Assembly: GCA_932294295.1 (NCBI GenBank)
Contig: OW028584.1
Span: 3,356,907 to 3,420,906 of the forward strand
DNA: 64,000 nucleotides
DNA from: Alitta virens
Taxonomy: Eukaryota; Annelida; Polychaeta; Phyllodocida; Nereididae
Reading direction: 5' to 3'
Positions 46,337 to 59,464 of the stretch are shown here, one piece after another. Below the pieces are notes generated by a model that was not told the DNA's origin, ran no database searches, and saw only the letters and a list, made by a program, of their open reading frames with translations. Each line of letters opens with the position of its first letter. The stretch's first letter is position 1. Position numbers and translations under genes: made by a program.

Positions 46337-47564
46337 TCCATCAATACAAAGCTGGACGTCCCCCTCGTCCAGTCGTCCACTCTTCAACTTCTCTCTCATG
46401 CTTCCTCCAATTTGAATTTTAGCAATTTCCTTGAATTTCGTCTTTTCTACCAAACGCTTAAAAAGTTCCACGAGTTCTTTACTTAAATCTTCCGCTTCTT
46501 TTTCCGATAAGACGAGCATCGGTTTCATTTTCTCAAGAACTCCTTCATTTGCTTCCATTACTCTGCAACAAAGTTCTTTATGTCTGACGTCCGGGTGGGG
46601 TTCACTAGCGCGGCTTCCAAGATCTTGTGGGGTTAATCCAAATCGATCAACGACATTTTCATTATTCCTAAAACGTAATAGGAATTGAATTTCTCGTTCG
46701 TTGCGGTGTAACTCTGCCACATGCAAAGGGGTGCACCCATCAACGTCTTTTGCGTCGATGTATTCCTCGATTATTTTAGGAGGAAGAAATTTGAGAGAGT
46801 CGAGGAATAAAACGGCCAGATGAAGGGGACTTCTTTTCATCCAGTTATAGTAAACTAATGATTCATAAATGATGTCTTTCCTTGGCAGGCACATGTCTTT
46901 GAATGATTTTTCTATTGATTTTTCACTGAATTTTTCTCGTTCATTTGTCATAAAAAGGAAGCAATTTATCAGTTTTCTTGATTTCAAACATTCTTCCCAT
47001 TTGTCGTACATCCAATGCACCAGTTTCCTTCCTAACTTAATCATTTCCTTAGAAACTGAATGAAGTTCTCCCAGGAAATTCAGATCAAATTTAAATTCTA
47101 AAATCAAATCTTGAGTGAAAAGCTTTTTGCTGCTCAGTGAAACAAGAAACTTCAAGTAAGACAAAGTCCACTCTTCACTCCTTGTGAATTCTTTGGTCCT
47201 TGATAGAATCCATTTCAGCTGATCATCTGTGGGTTGTGCTCCACCCTCTGCACACACACTCAGCATTTCCAAAACAATCAATCTAACATCGAACCATTCA
47301 GTATGATCATCTCCAGGGCATATCGCATCCCAAACATGTTGTGCATTGCGACGGTTTTTCACTATAATCCTCACTATGTCCATCACAATGCCCATGAATC
47401 TTGGATTGTTCATCTCCTTCAAATTCTTCTTGGCTGTATCATTCAGTTTCATCTCGTACGAATGCGATTCCCAGTTTGTCACAGTTTTTGTCAAACTCAG
47501 CAACTTCTCAAGTTTCTCCTGTGTCCATTTCTCATCCCCAAATTCTTGCTCAATCCGTCTCAGT
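46337..47564 (-). CDS. cGAS-like receptor, 5' part of the catalytic exon (ankyrin repeats and NTase start)
   Basis: This piece starts at the acceptor TTTGCAG (phase 2) and encodes a helical N-terminal region (about residues 17-255), ankyrin repeats (MKRSPLHLAVLFL, DVDGCTPLHVAELH, RFGLTPQDLG, about 256-335) and the start of the Mab-21 nucleotidyltransferase: GGS at 402-404, then LDEGDVQL with E416 and D418 as the first two metal-binding acids. It stops at the inserted element after ...CIDG. The ankyrin plus cGAS-like NTase combination suggests an innate immune sensor or adaptor; the ligand is unknown. Confidence 0.82.
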
Positions 47565-47995
47565 CTGCAAAATAAATAATTATGCTTTAGATTACATCAA
47601 ATAAAATAATTTTCAGTACCTAATTTTTCCCACAGCTTTTTAATGATAAAGCTCATGTAACAATATACTAACATATCAATTAAAACTAAATACTAATTAT
47701 GATCATATTCAGTCACTAAACTGTTTAAAGTAAATATATCAATATTTTACATGTTTATGCAAATTATGGTCATTTTAAATTTACTGAATATGTCAACTTG
47801 ACTCAAAATTACCAAAAAAGGAAAAAAAAATCAAATGCTATAATTTTCAGTGGACAAATGATTTTCAGTTAGAATGACATAAAATTCATTTTCAACAACA
47901 ATGTTAAATTTTTCTGATGACAGTGATGTGTTGCTTTGACATTTGTCTGTCATTCTCAATTTGTTGACCAAAATGTCAGGCATGTCCCATCTCAC

Positions 47996-48042
47996 CTGTC
48001 AAGATTGCTCCTGAAATACTTGACACCTTCACAAACATCCAT
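47996..48042 (-). CDS. cGAS-like receptor, first coding exon
   Basis: A short exon of 15 codons plus two bases (MDVCEGVKYFRSNLD then AG) ends at a consensus donor AG|GTGAGA. The next exon opens with the single base A needed to complete an Arg codon, followed by LRRIEQEFGDEKW. The exact phase match and good donor support it; no transcript evidence is available. Confidence 0.68.
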
Positions 48043-48842
48043 TTAACACTAAACAGCTAGATAACTTCAATAAATCTAAAAAGCACAAACCACAACTTGT
48101 CACTGAGCCTGCTCTCTCCAAACAGCAGCTTTTTATAAAATGTTCCACAGTGATGTCATCAAAACAAACAAGTGACGTCACCAAACCAACAGATGGCGTC
48201 ACCATACAGTCATTTTTATTTGCCTATTGGCAGCAGGCGCCACCTGAGGGATAATCAGTAAAATGCCTGAATTCAGAATCACATAACATGATTTCTGCAA
48301 TTCTGCAATTTGTGATCACCAGTGCATGTGGCCAATTATTTCAACTTACTATAGTCTGTACATATTTTATTTTTAATATTGGAAATATTTATCTTTATAT
48401 GAAATACATTATAATACATTTTTGTATCCAATATGTTGTACTACACTTGGGTTTACAAATATGTCCATAAAATCAATAATTATTATGAATTGAAGAAGTT
48501 TCATGTTATCTAATTTTATTTTCAAGAATGGTACTATATTTCCAATATTTCTGAATAATGTCAAATGCAAAATTCATGAGTTTCTTGCAACAGAGCGCAT
48601 GTCATATAGACTTACATGTTATGAAATTCAAATGAATATGATATAGCTCCGGGAAAAAAAAACATAGGCTACTGCAGCAGCAAACCCTCGGCAAATTTGA
48701 GAAAAGCAAACAATTTATGGATGTCAGATTATAGGGCAGTATACTGATTTGCAAAAAAGTCTTGCAATATAATTTTGCATTATCCTATTGCATATTTAGT
48801 GATAAGTGTGCCTATTGCCACAACCGATCTATACTGGCTTTC

Positions 48843-50100
48843 TAGTTGATTCGTCACTGTGCGATTCGTCCCAGCTAAAACTGGTCGATTCGTCACTCGA
48901 AAAAAGTCTGTTTGTCACCCGAAACTGGTCAATTCGTCACTCGTATTTTTTTTAATTTTATAATTGCAGGCACAGGTCATCTTCCCACCAGCTAGCCTTG
49001 CTCTACATACCCGCCCACACCCGTCGTCCGTACGCCTTTGCCCCCGCACCCCGGCCCAACTCAATTGATACCACTTCACTTCAAGTTAACATATATCCAA
49101 AATTTAACCATTCGGAATGAGAGATTATTGGCCACGAGTTATTTAATACCAGTTAAGTTGCTTATTCATTGTTAAGTGAATATAATTAATATCTTTTTTT
49201 TAAATTATACTAGGATCATGCAATTCAGCAACAATGACGACAAGGAGACAACAGACAATTTTATAAACAATCACTGTTTTATTAACAATATTAAAATTAA
49301 AAAGCTCAATTTAATCAGCCGTTTATAGATATAGAGCTATATAGCTTAGACTAGATACAATTGTCACATCCAGTTTAATAACAATATAAAAATTAAAATG
49401 CAAAATTTAATCATCAGATATAGAGATATATATAGCTTGGACTAGAAACAACTTACACTGATCGAGTAGTGAGTGAAAAAGTATAGAACAAGTCTTTGTG
49501 TTTGGTACAACTTTATTGAAATTATTATGCCTCATTTGATATGCACCAAGAAGTAAAATGTAATTATAAGTATCCAATCACCTTCTAAATATGAATAATT
49601 AATGCACTTGTGCATAGGAATAGTAATATGAAGAAGTCATTTATTATAATATATGCATATTATTATTTATTATAATATAAATAATGATATTTTATAATTT
49701 AGTCTTTATATATATTTATATAAATTGTGGCATTACTTTAATATCAATTAGCAAGCATATTTATACATTAAAGACATTGTAAAACAAAAGAGAAAATCGA
49801 TGTTAAAAAAAATGTTATATAGATCACTAGGTTACAATAGCAATTAACAAGTAGAAGCCGTTTTTTGTGATTTTGTACGATTGTATTTAGTTAGTCCATC
49901 AGGCATCGCAAGCTTATAAATAAACTATTATTTACAATTCAATTCGCATTAGATATTAATTTTTCGTACATAATACCTAATGTAACACCATTCTGCACTT
50001 TTAAATGCGGGTGACGAATCGGGTGACGAACAGACTTTTTTCGGGTGACGAATGGACCGGTTTTGGCGGGGATGAATCGTGCAGTGATGAATCGACCTGC
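48843..50100. mobile_element. DNA element with TIRs made of tandem GATTCGTCAC units
   Basis: The left end (about 48843-48945) is a run of units such as CGATTCGTCACTCGAAA and the right end (about 50010-50100) is its inverse (GGGTGACGAATCGG). The two ends match for about 80 bases with an inner AAAAAAGTCTGTTTGTCACC arm. The interior is AT-rich without a transposase. The target duplication is not clear. Confidence 0.7.
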
Positions 50101-50908
50101 TACCCTATATTGCAGGGTCGGAATGGCTTCCATAGCAATTCTTGAAGTTGCCATTTATGACACATTTTTCTCAATAAACACGTTAGCATACCTTATTTTG
50201 TCGTTGTGTACATGAGGACTATTCTGTCTACTATCGCATCACCCTATATTGATGAGAAAGTCATTGGAAACATCTTTTTAAAGAGCATTTTCATAAATTC
50301 ACATTGGCGTGTTCATGCATTCGCCATAGCCATGACCCCAAGTCTTGTGACAGTTGCGCTACTGTTGCCGTAGTGGCGGGAAAGCGAGGATTCAAGCAGC
50401 GGAATTACTCTGATTCAAGACAGAAGGGCTTTGAAGTGGAAAGTTGCTATCAACTGGACAGGCAATTGGTATTGATTGCAAATTATTGATATCAGAGTAG
50501 GCTCATGTTCCTCCCCATGTAAATTGCAATTACATGCATAACCAGGAAGCAAATTGCAGAATTATTATGTAGAGCTTTGTAAAAATTAACTGTAATGTCC
50601 ATCTGAAATATTATATCAGTGCTTTGACTATCAATATAGACATATTATTTATTGACAATGTAATATAATGACATATGTTATATGTTTTCATTGACAACAA
50701 AGTATAAAAAAAAATTGTAATGTACATGTGTCACTACAGAAATGAAACAACTACAAACATCTGTCTAAATGAGAATACATGAAATTATTCGTTACAGTAT
50801 TTACACAGATGGACATGAAGTATATCACCTTCTATACGGATACAGTGCCGTGGGTTGTGAAAGTATTCATCCCTTATCATATATATGCTTATGGAGTTTG
50901 TATTTCAG

Positions 50909-50941
<33 letters not shown>

Positions 50942-52079
50942 GTCAACCATAAGTCTTTAGAAAAAATGACACTTGATAAATACATGCCATTCCTGGATTA
51001 GGGGCATGTTGTTGTCTAGTCTCAGTACTATTATACCTATAACTTCATATATAGACAGGCTATGTAACATAACATAACTGTTAAAAAGTGGCTTGCAAAT
51101 TTGCAAAAATGTGGTTAAATTATCACATTAAAAAAGGGTAAAAATTGCATATACCTTTTTTCCCTATGACTAATTCTAGCTGACACATCTACCTTCAAAC
51201 TCCAGGGTGCTCTCATTACCCTCTGATCTTGGCCAAACATTCAATACGGAGACTGTCAGCTCTCCGTTCGGTCCATGCACTTCCTATTTATATAGGTTCT
51301 CCTTTATCATACCATATGTTAGTTAGTCTTGCTCAGTTATATACATGTACTTAATTTATATTTACACAAACACTGGTGTTGTGATATTCACACAGTAAGT
51401 GCTAGGAATGAAATATATAACATGAACATGTGAGTCACAATTTTTCGTTCAGCTCAGCTGTTTATCTGCTATTATAATAAGAAAAAAAAACATCAGCACT
51501 GAGGCTGGTCCTGAGTGTACAGACAAAAACAATGATAAATGAAATGACTTAGATAATGCTCATAAATGGTACATGTAGGTACTACATTGATAACAATTTT
51601 CTTTGGTACATCTCCAATATTTCAGACAGTTCAGCAATTCCTGAACATTAAATGAACTTTTCCGTAAACAAGGACTATAATTCCCTAACGTGCAACCTGC
51701 AAAAGACAATGAGCGATAACCATTTGCATAGTGTTAAATCTTCTTGAAGTTACTACACGTTTGTCATGTAAATTAAAAGTCAAACGTTTTGGCACAGCCA
51801 TTTGATTAAAATAATCAGGAGATAAGTTATTGTAACTTTATACACAAAAACAGCGATCGTTTTTAATCTCCACAAAGTTAGACTATAATCATTTGTCTTT
51901 TCAAATCATAATTTGTTATCAATCATACCTTCAGAATCATTCATTATAACCTTTAGACATCTAACATAAATTGTGTCTAATCTTTTGGACATAGTCAAGG
52001 TAGTAAAATACCACAATGAGTGGAAAATGTTGAAAATACAAAAGCTTTCATTCAAGCAATTTGGGCTTGTTCACATTTA

Positions 52080-52300
52080 ACCTTATATAATATCGTTTAA
52101 AAAATGTCTTTACTAGCTTTTCTGCAAATAATATTTACATGTGACTTAAAAGATAGTTTAGCATCAATTGTAATACCTAACAATTTAACCTCATTTACAG
52201 AATTTAAAGTAATATCACTTATATCAATTTTCCTGTGTATAAAACAATTGCTTTTGCGATCTAATAGAGAAGGAATGCTTTTTTTCACGACCGATAAAGG
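52080..52300 (-). pseudogene. Non-LTR retrotransposon fragment (RT C-terminal part)
   Basis: On the minus strand the frame reads VNEVKLLGITIDAKLSFKSH then VNIICRKASK, the typical V-x-x-LG-I-x-x-D-x-x-L-x-F-x-x-H block downstream of the reverse transcriptase in LINEs. The rest of the element is not visible nearby. Confidence 0.75.
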
Positions 52301-52738
52301 TGAATTGTTTACTCATTCTAAAACATTGCATGCTAAGCGGTTGGCACTGAAAATTGTTGACGTATTCTTGAAAGTGGTTCGTTTTCTGACACCAATTTAG
52401 GGATCTTTTGTTTCAACAAGCTGTTTCACAGGTCAAGGTCATAGTATCCAAGAATGTGGTTATTTCAGCTGAAAAAAATAAATAAAGCTATAATTAGGAC
52501 ACATTTTCTGTGTAAAATGAGATTCATTATCAATTTTGCATATATCTGTGCATAAAGTCCACCAAGCATAAGGAAATTGCATAGGAAAAAGACTGGATGT
52601 GGTGACATCAAATTTGAAAAGAGTTAACCATAGCACATAATGAAACATGAATGGAATGAAATGGCCTAAAATATCATGCAAGTTCTATCGCATCAAACCA
52701 GAACTGGCCATTAAATAACAGGGCCTGCATAACTGTTA

Positions 52739-53359
52739 CAGTGTGACCTCCTTATAACGCGGTCCTTGGGGGGACATAAAATCACAACAGTGATATAGCA
52801 GAGTTTTTCTAATTAACGCGGTATACCTGCCACGCCCTCTTGCGGAGATTTGCGTCGTGTTCGCTGAACCGGAATGATCACGATTAGTCCTACCTGTCCT
52901 CTTATGCAATAGCAATTAAAATACAATAACTTAAATAGTTTGTTTTTAAGAGTCATCTCAATTCAGTCTTACAGTATGCTTGCATAAGTCATAGTTAGAG
53001 CAATTAGCTGTTATTTACTGTTAATGAAATTCCAAAAGATGTTCCTGTGATCTACCTGGCTTTGTCTTAATTGCACTTCACACTGACACTTGACACATCA
53101 CCAGGCTATTCAAAGTGAATTGTTATTATGAATTGATAGGATCAATTACAATTTAGACTGTCTAGCTGTTGGGAGACCAGAGCTTTAAGATGCTCATTTC
53201 AGACACTAGCATGAAGGCCGTGAGTTTATACGGGCGCATGGACACCTGTGACTATTAACATTACAATGATTACATAATCCATGCTCGGGGGAGATGCGGG
53301 TACCGCGAATAATGGAGGCTTCACGTTAATTAGAGGCACGACATAGGAAGTTCAGACTG
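52739..53359. mobile_element. pogo/Tc1-like non-autonomous element with TA duplication
   Basis: The ends CAGTGTGACCTCCTTATAAC (left) and CAGTCTGAACTTCCTATG (reverse complement of the right) are imperfect inverted repeats, with TA directly outside both (52737-52738, 53360-53361). CAGTG...ACCTC..TATAACG is the usual end of pogo-type elements. No transposase is present. Confidence 0.75.
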
Positions 53360-55809
53360 TACTAACAACTCATCATTAAAAAAGTAGGACACTGACAGTT
53401 TCATTCCTTAACAAACTGAGTGACTACAAACTGTGCAGAAATACTATTATCATACCAGGTTGCAGTGATGACTCTTCAGAATGTTGATGTTCAGTGGGCT
53501 AAACATGTCTCGTACCATTTATTTCATTAAGTAAGACAGGTTGGTCCTCTTTTGTGGAACTTGATCCATATATATATACTAACTAACACTGAAAAAAAAA
53601 AAATCTGTATAAGCATAATATTGTGTTATGGTAAATGATATAATCTTGAGTCTGGATATAATCACAAAACACCGTATTGGCCTACTACATAAATGGCCCA
53701 AAAATAAAAGAATAAAAATAACTGATGCTGTATTCAATTTTGTCAATCTTCCATCTTCAATAGAACTACCTGGCAATTTTTTCTTTCAATTCTTTTCAGC
53801 TGGTTCTGAATCACTAGTAGGTCAATGGGCGAATGTTATAACAAAATATTCTTCTGTATCATGTACAAATACCTCGACATACCTTATTTGAGATGTTTTG
53901 CCTTGCTTCTACACAATCTGTTGGTTTCTGGAATGCAATAAATTCCTTTCTGCCTTGCAATCGCCCTGGGTACCTGTAATTTAAATCAAAATTAACTGTT
54001 AGCTATGAAGACCTGACTTGCATGTGAATGTTCAGTTTTCATAAACTTAGTCTTACATTTCTTACACTCCTTCTTTTATACATAAATAGGGAATGAACCG
54101 TTACTTGGCGTTAGTTAACTTTAACAGAGAATCTTCAAGCTTACTTATTTGATTCAAAATCATCAGCATTAATGGACCATGAAGTTGATAACCTCAGAAA
54201 ACTTCTAAAATAAATCACTCAAGTGGTCAATTGCATTCATTGGAAAAGTTTATTTTTTAACACCTATATTGGACCAGTTCATATGGAGATAGACTTTATT
54301 CACTCCGTAAGCGACAGGTCTACGAAATCAGCAGATCAAGGAACTTTTCATTTTAAAAGACTTGGATTGTAATCATGACTCTTTAGTTAACATCACAGGC
54401 ACTTGCCGAACCACATGGCCCTGTCAGTATGCTCTCTCTCAATTAACAATGATCATTTATTACTTTTGCCAGCAAGCGCCTGTATTTCCACCTACCAATT
54501 GTTATACATCATTGAGCATCAGTTTTCATATTTCTATGCTTGATTTCATCTGTGATATATACTGTCATTTTATGTACTTGTCATTTTTATGAAAATATCT
54601 AATTAGTTATTTTTGACATTGAAAATGTTCACAATGAAAGCTTTCAATTCTCAGATACTATATATATTTATGATTCTCCTTTTTAACTGTTTTCTTTTAC
54701 TTTTCACTGTCAGTTGCATCATTATTAAATTGGTCGATTATATTATAGTCAAAGACTCAAGAGGCCAGTTTAGAAAGACAATTCTCTTGAATTAAATGAA
54801 GAAACACTTATAAACAATAATATAGTAAATACTGTATTTGCTATGGGCTTCAGTTGCTTCAGTGGTATAGACAGAGCTGACCCATGGGAGGGGTTAAGCT
54901 TATGGAAATTTGTGAAAAAGCCATTAAAAAGACCCAGATATTTGTTGACATTGGTAGTATGTACTTTGTGGATTGTGATAGTGTTGCACGTGCCATGAAT
55001 GTGATCTTTTCATATTTGCTTAGATTTGTTATAAATACTTCATTTGCCCTTGACAGGTCTTGGGGAGGGGGGCAGCACCCCTATATATATCATCCCCCAT
55101 TTGACCCATTGGCTATGCCCCTGATGGGCTTTCTTGGGATTAAATTTAATGTTAAATTGTCCATTAATTACACAATTAACACCCGTTATTCTTAGTCTGA
55201 CTTCAATTGCAATTTGCACCAATGCCACATAACTAGAAGACAGAACATATTATTCTTATCTGCTATAAAATCAGAGTACATAAACATAAATTACAATGAT
55301 GATGGGGAGGGTTAAGATTTCAAATAGGTTATTTTATTTATACACTCAATGTGGGCCTGGACGTGCACCCTCCTTCAAGTCCTTGTTTATGGACTACAGA
55401 AGTGACCCTCCAAGTCAGTGTGGCATGCTTTACTCACATATTTTAATGAAAACATGGTCAATTTAACCATAGACTTGCAGAAATGACTAGCTCATCAGTA
55501 GATTGCTTCACCCATGTATAACTGTGTAGATGATGCTGTGAGTGGTATGTAATATGTTAATGCCAAAGCATGATGCCGAAGGCCACTATGTCGCTGAATG
55601 CAATGCATATACATAAAATATATAATGATATTTGATTTTCAAAAATGCATTTTTGTAACAATTCTTATTTGAAAAATAATGCCAAATTATGGACACAATC
55701 ACTCTAGTCATAATTGTAGGCAATATATTTCTCTATATCTGTGTGTGATTGCTGGTCACTGAGCTGGCTTAATAAACACAACATACTGCGAAGATTACGA
55801 CGAAATCAC

Positions 55810-56747
55810 ACTAAAAAAAGTTGTGATAGTCACGCCGTCCTCAAAAATATCAACAAACCAGTGAAACGGCGGGGATGACGTCACAGGACATTCGTCATAA
55901 ATTAACAAGTTCTGGTGTCACACAACCATAAATTAACCATCCTAATGTGTTAAACATATATATTGTACCATCAACACATCCTCACATACCTGAAAATGTA
56001 AAGTTGCGCATCGGTGGCATTCCATCTTGTTGACATGCTCATGATGCAACGTCGTGGTAGCACGTGCGGAATTTTAGAGATTAAAAAATGTTAAAAATGA
56101 CAGAAGTCATTGATTGAGATTATTTATACGTACCTTGCAATAATTTTAAAGTTATTAAGACTAGGGTATACATTATATACCATTAATCACGGCAAATAAT
56201 AATATTTTGCTACAACGTTGGAGATTATATCTTCACAGAGGGAGCTGCAGTGACGTGACAGGTGCGCCACCATGCAAGTATTTAATACCCCTAAAAATAC
56301 TTTTTAAAGCTGTTAAATATATTAATCAGTACTAATATAGCATCATTATTTAATTTAGAGAGTTAAATATCGAACTGAATTGAAAACCAGTCCCAAATCT
56401 AGCCTCAAAAGTATAGTTAAAGTTTGTTATCTCTTGTTCCACTTTTGACTCTTTGACTTATGGACGATTTGTACGCTCTACAGTCAAAACGGCCTATTAC
56501 TAAAACGGCCCTTAACCTAAACGGCCCCTTACCGAAACGGCCCCTATATATATGCTAACCCATGTGATTTGATAAACTGACATTTTGAAATCCTTGACAA
56601 TGAGGCCTATAACCCTCAAGTAATTTAGAATGTTATAAATTTTGGATGGCGCAGTTAACCTGGTGCTAGGCAATATATAACCTTGGAAGAAACATACTTC
56701 CAAGATATAACAGCTACTATGTCAGTCTATGAGACTGATTTATTTTA

Positions 56748-56778
<31 letters not shown>

Positions 56779-57665
56779 TTTCAGTATTATGATATTCAGT
56801 ATTATGAGATGTGTTCACTGGGGATGCTATAGTATAGAAATGAGATGTATAATGTTAATTTGGATTAGTAGTTCTGGAAGTAGTATTTAGTTAGTATATT
56901 CAATATACCCCAAAATAATGAACAAATGAGAAGAGTGGTATTTTTTTATTGACAGGCTACAAGTCTCCACCCCCTGTGTTGCATAAATTGCAATTGTTGC
57001 ATTAATTGCAATTGATTCCATGATGAAATAATAAATGGATTATGCTACCTTTTGAAGTATAATGACAGATAATGTCTTGCAGGATTGCAATAAATACATA
57101 ATTATAAAAATATTGTCAGAACGTTTTGGTCATTTAGCAACATATTTATAAATATTGTTGCGTCACGCTAAATACGTAATACTGCGTCTAAAGAATTGTT
57201 AACTACAGTCTCCTATATAGAAAGAGGATTTTTCGGCAATTACTAGGAACTTTAAATTTTGAAAATCGGAATATAAATTACCAAGTTATGCTGGATTAAT
57301 GATGCAGAAGGTTACTCCCTTTATATACTGCTGGGGAGGCCGTTTCGGTGATGTTTTAATGGCGGACTGCTTGCCCTTCTTGTAGCGCCGGTGAAAAATC
57401 ATAACAAACTTATCAACCTAACGAAGACACGATCGCCAAATTGCAACAAATACCTTTATTGGTGGCAACCTCTAGGACATTACTAGTTGAAAAGATGTCT
57501 CATGAGGGATTTGGACGCTGAAAAACAAACTTTAAAAAACGGGGGAGGCCGTTTAGGTAAGGGGCCGTTTTGGTGGGGGCCGTTCTGGCAATAGGCCGTT
57601 TTGACTGCACACCGATTTGTACGACGTCAACAAATCACGGATTTTGCTAGGCCTGAATTTGTACT
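55810..57665 (-). repeat. Dispersed repeat, copy B, interrupted by another element
   Basis: This is the reverse-orientation partner of copy A at 41.2-42.1 kb, with matching blocks in inverted order. The element at 56476-57612 splits it: the repeat stops at CGATTTGTACG and resumes after the same 11 bases at 57613. Confidence 0.75.
56476..57612. mobile_element. Nested DNA element with 11-bp target duplication and tandem AAACGGCC TIRs
   Basis: CGATTTGTACG is duplicated at 56465-56475 and 57613-57623. The terminal repeats (CAGTCAAAACGGCC...) contain three to four variants of AAACGGCC(CC)TTA in tandem. A 9-11 base duplication suggests a Mutator-like family. The 1137-base interior lacks a transposase frame. 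The boundaries are confirmed by the uninterrupted copy A. Confidence 0.85.
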
Positions 57666-58004
57666 ATAATCAAACTTTTCTCAGCTTCTACTAGTCGGAT
57701 CTTCACCAAATTTGGTTTGTAAGCTGCGCTTTTGTATCGCGGTTCTAATGGTTTGCCATAATGTCATAAAAGACACGTGTTACCAAATCTCGTAACCAAC
57801 GTTAGGAAAACTTTGTTTGTATACAATTGCGCATGGGTGAGATTTAAATTCCAGAAAAGCTTCAGTCAAAATTATCGTGGTGCTGCCACCTGTCGCTGGT
57901 TTCGTAGTGAGAGCTGCCACCTAGCTCCTGCAACCTTGAACATACGGCCTATGCAAAGAAGTATCAAAAAGACATCAAAAATAAATTTCCAAGTTTGATT
58001 CTGA

Positions 58005-59040
58005 ATGAATGACTATGTTATATTGAAAGACTTAAACAATAATCAGTATGGAGAAAATTACTACATGTTAAAGAAAAGGTATAAATCAGTTATTCAAAGG
58101 AAAAAAAGGGAACATCAAAATAGGATTCGTGATGAATTGGAAAATTTTCATTCTGCTAATCAAAATGACTTCTGGAGGTTCTGGGACAGGCCTAAGCAAC
58201 GTAAAAGCGCCACCACATCTAGAGGCAAATCAACAATACAAACATTTGAATCCTATTTTTCTAGTATATACACCCTCGAGGTGGTATTAGTATAAACTTT
58301 TTTGATTTCACTAAGGCTTTTGACTTCATTAATAGAACCCTTCTGAATTTCAAACCACTAAAGCAGGGATTTGGAGGAAAACTAGTCAAACTACTTATGA
58401 GTATGTTTTCAAAAGCCAATGCATGTGTTAGATGGGAAGGGCCAAAAAGATCGACAGCACACATGGTGTGTTGCAGGGAGGCATTATCAGCCCTAAGCTG
58501 TTCAACGTTTTCCTGGCTGACTTAAATGAATTCCTAGATCAAAATCATGGTGTTAAAGTAAATGGAAATTCTTTCACTCACTTAGTATATGCTGATTACT
58601 TAGTTCTACTATCTGACAGTAATACAGGAATGCAAACCTTGCTGAGCAATGTGCAATTATTCTGCCAAAAATGGCATCTAATTGTGAACACAAGTAAAAC
58701 TTAAGTTATGATTTTTTACCAAAAGAATTAAAACCTGCAGTAAATTCATGCTTGAGAGCCAAGAAATGGAAAAGGTCAGCACATATAGTATCTTGGACAC
58801 ATATAGTACTATGTACTTCTCGTCACTTACATTCGAAGATATACCAAAATCTAGCAATTCAGGTACAAAGAGGATTACATTCGCTAAATGATAACATAAA
58901 AACAACTAGGTTTTTTGGCACCTAAATTAGCTCTAAAGATGTTTGGCACACATGTTCTCCCTATCCTAGAGTATAACAGTGAAATTTGGTTTAGTAATAA
59001 AAAGATCAGGTTGAAAAGATCCAGTTAAATTTCTTAATAA
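58005..59040 (+). pseudogene. Decayed LINE with reverse transcriptase motifs
   Basis: Pieces in different frames keep the RT order: KSVIQRKKREHQNRIRDELE and KPKQ-like linker, motif A FFDFTKAFDFINR (about 58293-58331), motif B GVLQGGIISPKLFNVFLADL (about 58463-58522), motif C region YADYLVLLS (about 58589) and, further on, VLPILEYNSEIWF. Motif C has Tyr in place of the second catalytic Asp, and frameshifts and stops break the frame, so it is dead. Confidence 0.88.
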
Positions 59041-59139
59041 ATATTCTAGGTGTTAAGCCTAGATCTCACATAGCCGGAACCGCCAACATAAAGAGGCGGA
59101 AGGCCACGTAAGCAAAGTTGACATATTGGCCAAGGATAT

Positions 59140-59464
59140 GTTTTAGTATATTTAAACCACAGACAAAGGATTCCCTTTGTCTCCTCATATCCTTCAATAA
59201 GTTAGTATGCTACACCAGTTGCATCTGCTGTATTGCATAAGCATAACCATAGACCAACTGGTCAGCTTCACTGGCCCAGTAGCCAGTATTGATCCTGAAT
59301 CCTTTGTCTGGATCTGGATCTCATGCCAGCTGCCCATCTCTGGCCATTGTTCAGAGCATGGTATATAAACATAGCAATATAACTGAGAGCCATTCTCATC
59401 TACAAGCTTGAATAAAGCCTTACTCTACTCTACACTACACACTGAGTTGTCTTCCATATTATAC
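59140..59464 (+). repeat. Possible solo LTR
   Basis: A TG...CA segment has, in order, a TATA box (GTATATAAAC, about 59360), an AATAAA (about 59413) and a CT-rich end, as in retroviral or Gypsy-type LTRs. No partner LTR or internal genes are seen, and a clean 5-base duplication is not evident. Confidence 0.35.
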
